Origin: DATATV01 sp035551355
Lineage (GTDB): Bacteria; Actinomycetota; Actinomycetes; Mycobacteriales; Pseudonocardiaceae
NCBI GenBank assembly: GCA_035551355.1
Contig: DASZNF010000056.1
Location: 1-56,499 of the forward strand
DNA: 56,499 bases
Reading direction: 5' to 3'
Made by a program: the position numbers and the translations under genes. The first letter of the stretch is position 1. Each line of letters opens with the position of its first letter. The notes under the pieces were generated by a model. That model searched no databases and had not been told where the DNA came from. It saw only the letters and a list, made by a program, of their open reading frames with translations. Below are positions 53,569 to 56,499 of this stretch, piece after piece.

Positions 53569-53728
53569 ACTGCACTCCCGCTGCGATGAGGGAACCTACT
53601 TCGCGGTAGCTTACTCATCGGTACGAATCAGGCAACCGCATCGAAACGCCGGATGCAGTGATCGGCCCCGCCGGTCCGGATGAAAGTCCGGCGGGACCGA
53701 TCCTGCCGCGCCGACCACCCCGCCAGGT

Positions 53729-53753
53729 GGAAGGCACCCCCAGTGGGCCTTCC
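53729..53753 (-). terminator. Possible terminator hairpin
   Basis: GGAAGGC ... GCCTTCC, a 7-bp stem with an 11-base loop, located 26 bp after the stop of the small membrane-protein gene that reads towards it. A modest hairpin; the rest of the 210-bp gap 53569-53778 shows no gene. Confidence 0.45.
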
Positions 53754-53778
53754 CGACCGGCGGATCGGGTCGGCGCCG

Positions 53779-54078
53779 CTAGGTTTCCCGGTGGTGGCGG
53801 CCAGGCATCCGTTCGTCCGCGACCACCTCGCGGCGCAGGTCCTGCCAGGCCAGGTAGATCGACATCAGCGCGCCCGCGATCGCGCAACACAGCGCGACCT
53901 TCAGCACGCCGTCCACGCGCAGCATCACCAGCACCACGATCACCGCCCAGATCTCCACGGCGGAGAAGATGATCGTGGCCAGCACCGAGGACATCCGGAT
54001 GCGGCGGCGGGGCTGGGGCATCTCGCGGGAGTCGGTTTCCGGCTCAGTGGGGCGGATGAGCGTGTTCTGATCGGACAT
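53779..54078 (-). CDS. Small membrane protein of unknown function
   Basis: A 99-residue protein with a polar, acidic head (MSDQNTLIRPTEPETDSREM), a basic hinge (PQPRRRIR) and two hydrophobic helices (about 37-60 and 62-80). No family is recognised. ATG 54078 has GGAAGG eight bases upstream; the longer frame to 54174 is unlikely. It lies about 100 bp from the stop of the Crp-type regulator on the same strand. Confidence 0.7.
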   Translation of the reverse strand: MSDQNTLIRPTEPETDSREMPQPRRRIRMSSVLATIIFSAVEIWAVIVVLVMLRVDGVLKVALCCAIAGALMSIYLAWQDLRREVVADERMPGRHHRET

Positions 54079-54180
54079 CGGCGTGACCTTCCGGGGCGCG
54101 AATGGGTTTCTCATCGCCAAGATGTACGGCAGTTCCCGGTCACGCTCTGCGTCACCTGACGCACAAGTAGCCAACGTGTG

Positions 54181-54852
54181 TCATTGGTCCTCGATGTCCC
54201 GCAGCAGGTCGGGCCGGTGAATGACGATGCGCCCACGCGCGGTGCTGATGATTCTGCTGTCCCGTAACTCGCGCAGCGCCCGCACCACCGACTCGCGGGA
54301 CCCGCCGACCATGTCGGCCAGTTCCTGCTGGGTGCAGGACAGCACGATCGGCGCGGCCCCGGTGTCGTGCTGGGCGGCCAGGTTGACCAGCGCGCTGGAC
54401 ACCCGCAGGGCCACCGTGCTGCCTGCCGAGTCGGCCCGCTGCTCGCCCAACTCCCGGAACCGCTCCACCACCAGCCGCAACACCGCCCAGGTCAGCATGG
54501 GTTCGCGCCGGCACAACAGCACGAACCGCTGCTCCGGGACGACCAGCGCGGTCAGCTCGTCCAGCGCCCGCACCGTGGCCGAGCGGGGGCTCCTGTCCAC
54601 CGCGGCCATCTCACCGACCAGATCACCGGCGCCGCGGGTGGCCATCCGCACCGGTTGGCCGTAGCGGCCCTGCGCGTGGATCTCCACCCGGCCGGAGAAC
54701 AGCACCACCACGTGCCGCCGCCGCTCGCCCTGCCAGCACACGATGTCCCCGGGCAGGTACCGCCGGACGGTGCCCGCGTCACGCAGGGCCGCTCGCTCGG
54801 CCGCGGGCAGCAGCGCCCAGAAGCTCTCCTCGGGTAGGCCGGATGCGGCCAT
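54181..54852 (-). CDS. Crp/Fnr-family transcriptional regulator
   Basis: A 223-residue regulator: cyclic-nucleotide-binding-type beta-roll (about 15-120; GDIVCWQGERRRHVVVLFSGRVEIH, GDLVGEMAAVDRSPRSATVRAL) and a Crp helix-turn-helix (about 150-215; LSCTQQELADMVGGSRESVVRALRELR). ATG 54852 is used; the frame stays open to 54912. No Fnr-type Cys cluster is seen, so iron-sulphur oxygen sensing is unlikely. Target genes are unknown; the small membrane-protein gene follows. Confidence 0.9.
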   Translation of the reverse strand: MAASGLPEESFWALLPAAERAALRDAGTVRRYLPGDIVCWQGERRRHVVVLFSGRVEIHAQGRYGQPVRMATRGAGDLVGEMAAVDRSPRSATVRALDELTALVVPEQRFVLLCRREPMLTWAVLRLVVERFRELGEQRADSAGSTVALRVSSALVNLAAQHDTGAAPIVLSCTQQELADMVGGSRESVVRALRELRDSRIISTARGRIVIHRPDLLRDIEDQ

Positions 54853-54980
54853 CGGGTCCTGCCGCGGCTCCTCCACTCGAACCAGCGTTCCTGCTGATCC
54901 ACGGCCCGACAATCGCCCGAAAGAGGCGGATTGCTCACCACCCGCCGAGTGCGGCCACGCTGACTCGTTAGGGTGGACTG

Positions 54981-55610
54981 ATGGGCGCTCGGATCGATCA
55001 TCTGGTCACCTCCGGCACGTTCAGCCTGGACGGCGAGACCTTTGACGTGGACAACAACGTCTGGCTGGTGGGTGATGACCAGGAGTGCGTGGTCATCGAC
55101 GCGCCGCACCACGTGCCGGCCATCCTGGACGCGGTGGACGGCCGGAAGGTGCTGGCCGTCCTGGCCACCCACGCGCACGACGACCACGTGCGGTTCGCCC
55201 CCGAACTTGCCGCTGCCACCGGCGCGCCGGTGCTGCTGCACCCGGACGACCTCCCGGTCTGGCGGCTGACCCACCCCGAGCGCAAGCCGGACGGCGACCT
55301 GGCCGACGGACAGCGGATCGCGGTCGCGGGTATCGAGCTCGAGGTGCTGCACACCCCGGGCCACGCGCCCGGCGCGGTGTGCTTCCACGCGCCCGCGCTG
55401 ACCACCGTGTTCACCGGGGACACCCTGTTCCAGGGCGGGCCGGGCGCCACCGGCCGGTCGTTCTCCGACTTCGACACGATCATCGCCTCGATCCGGGACC
55501 GGCTGCTACCGCTGGACCCTGAGACCGTGGTGCGCACCGGGCACGGGGACAACACCACGATCGGCGACGAGCGCCCGCACCTGGACGAGTGGATCGTCCG
55601 CGGGAACTGA
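54981..55610 (+). CDS. MBL-fold hydrolase, glyoxalase II-like
   Basis: A 209-residue MBL-fold enzyme. THAHDDH is the complete HxHxDH metal motif, HTPGHAPGAVCFH the next His, FTGDTLFQGGPGATGRSF the bridging Asp and RTGHGDNTTIG the last His. The short length fits the YcbL/GloB-like group lacking the long C-terminal helices of human glyoxalase II, which act on glutathione- or mycothiol-type thioesters; substrate unproven. ATG 54981 is convincing by alignment. A 14-bp tandem repeat overlaps its stop. Confidence 0.9.
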   Translation: MGARIDHLVTSGTFSLDGETFDVDNNVWLVGDDQECVVIDAPHHVPAILDAVDGRKVLAVLATHAHDDHVRFAPELAAATGAPVLLHPDDLPVWRLTHPERKPDGDLADGQRIAVAGIELEVLHTPGHAPGAVCFHAPALTTVFTGDTLFQGGPGATGRSFSDFDTIIASIRDRLLPLDPETVVRTGHGDNTTIGDERPHLDEWIVRGN

Positions 55611-55642
55611 GCCCGGGGAACTGAGCCCGGGGAACTGAACCC
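55601..55642. repeat. 14-bp tandem repeat, three copies
   Basis: Three adjoining units: CGGGAACTGAGCCC, GGGGAACTGAGCCC and GGGGAACTGAACCC (period 14, at most two changes). The first unit contains the TGA stop of the MBL gene. It looks like a slipped duplication of the gene end. Confidence 0.85.
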
Positions 55643-55695
55643 GCACCGCCTCGCGTTGACCAACCGAGACGACTTCGGATCGCGCGAGGTGCGGC

Positions 55696-56499
55696 ATAAA
55701 GATCCTGCTGTTCGGCCGGGGCGTGATCGCCACCGTGTACGGCTGGGCCCTGGAACGGGCCGGGCATGACGTCGAGTTCTACGTCCGACCGGGCCGCGCG
55801 GCGGCGTACGGGGAGGCGGTGGAGCTCGATCTGCTCGATACGCGGCGCCGGGTGTGGGGGCAGCGCGTCGTCCAGAAGTGGCCGGTGCGCTACCGCGAGG
55901 AGCTGGCGCCCGACCACGATTTCGACCTGATCGTGCTCGGTGTGCAGCACTGGCGCCTGGCGGAGGCGGCGGCCTTCCTGACGCCGCGCGTGGGCGGAGC
56001 CACCGTGCTGGTCTTCGGCAACCTCTGGGCCGAGCCGCTGGATGCGATCGGCGCACCCCCGTCGACCAGGTCGCGTGGGGCTTTCCGCAAGCCGGTGGCG
56101 GATTCGGCCAGGACGGCGTGCTGCGCGGAGCGGTGCTGCCGTCGGTCGTCTTCGGCACTTTCGGCCGGCCGCCGACCGGGAGCGGGCCGTGCGCCAGACA
56201 TTTCGCGCGGCCGGATTCCGGATCAAGGAGCAGCCTGACTTCCGCGGCTGGCTGTGGATCCATTTCGTGTCGAACGCGGGCCTGCACGCGCAGGCCCTGC
56301 GGCGCGGATCGCTGGCCGAACTGGCCGGCGCGACGGGCGACCTGCGCGAGGCACTGCTGACCAGCCGCGAGTTGCTGCCACTGCTCAAGGCGCGCGGCGT
56401 CGACCTGCGCCGTCACCGGGGCGGCGTGCTGGGGCTCCGGGCGCCCAGCTGGCTGACCGCCCCCGCAATGGCCTGGCTGACCGCGCATTTCGCGCCGGT
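55696..56499 (+). pseudogene. Broken ketopantoate-reductase-like (ApbA/PanE) gene, continuing past the window
   Basis: The protein can be followed through three frames. Frame 1 gives KILLFGRGVIATVYGWALER with GHDVEFYVRPGR (a Rossmann start) down to LDAIGAP near 56058. The sequence then jumps to PVDQVAWGFPQAGGGFGQDG, and near 56178 to ERAVRQTFRAAGFRIKEQPD and WIHFVSNAGLHAQALRRGSL. Both jumps equal a lost base in a C or G run. AGGTG precedes an ATA (55696-55698) exactly where MKILLFGRG would start, so the start codon also seems lost. The family is NADPH-dependent 2-ketopantoate reductase-like; many of these have other, unknown substrates. Confidence 0.82.

Overview
The window is very GC-rich DNA, densely packed with genes, with many GTG starts and translationally coupled ATGA overlaps. 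The gene families (SARP and LysR regulators, modular PKS, SMP-30, Tat/Sec-secreted hydrolases) point to a filamentous actinomycete. A Pseudonocardiales genus is plausible, but that is an inference. No rRNA, tRNA, CRISPR array or complete insertion sequence was seen.

Layout. Positions 1-3115 hold ordinary genes: the start of a DUF1648-type membrane gene coupled to a YtrA-type GntR regulator, a LysR regulator divergent from a metallo-beta-lactamase-fold hydrolase, and a VOC protein. Positions 3117-33605 look like one biosynthetic gene cluster. A SARP regulator and a KASIII (FabH-like) gene read leftwards. From 6368 a coupled operon of about 24 kb reads rightwards. It encodes a fatty acyl-AMP ligase, three PKS proteins (four KS-AT-KR-ACP extension modules plus an N-terminal loading ACP), a four-gene extender-unit cassette (3-hydroxyacyl-CoA dehydrogenase, discrete ACP, acyl-CoA dehydrogenase, FkbH-like protein) and a discrete thioesterase. 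A membrane glycosyltransferase and a two-gene ABC exporter follow.

How the cluster could work (inference). The ligase activates a carboxylic acid and loads it on the N-terminal ACP of the first PKS. Four rounds of extension follow, each ending in ketoreduction, because no DH, ER or methyltransferase domain is visible. The cassette matches that for methoxymalonyl-ACP but lacks the O-methyltransferase, so it should stop at hydroxymalonyl-ACP. The predicted product is a heavily hydroxylated polyol acid, perhaps glycosylated and exported. The AT domains alternate: modules 1 and 3 are intact, while modules 2 and 4 carry shortened ATs without a normal catalytic motif. There is no integrated TE domain. 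The SARP gene has two TTA codons, and the SARP-operon intergenic region holds two SARP-type direct-repeat boxes, one facing each way.

Positions 33664-56499 are mixed accessory genes: DinB-like protein, choline/ecdysteroid-type kinase, two TetR regulators sharing a 12-bp upstream element, SMP-30 lactonase, secreted peptidase, tartrate/isopropylmalate-type dehydrogenase, S4 protein, sialidase behind a two-component system, a LysR with two beta-lactamase-family genes, LLM oxidoreductase, amidohydrolase, S9 peptidase, secreted lipase, Crp regulator and a second MBL-fold hydrolase. Four gene remnants lie here: LuxR tail, TetR tail, DUF1501 tail and a multiply broken ketopantoate-reductase-like gene at the right edge.
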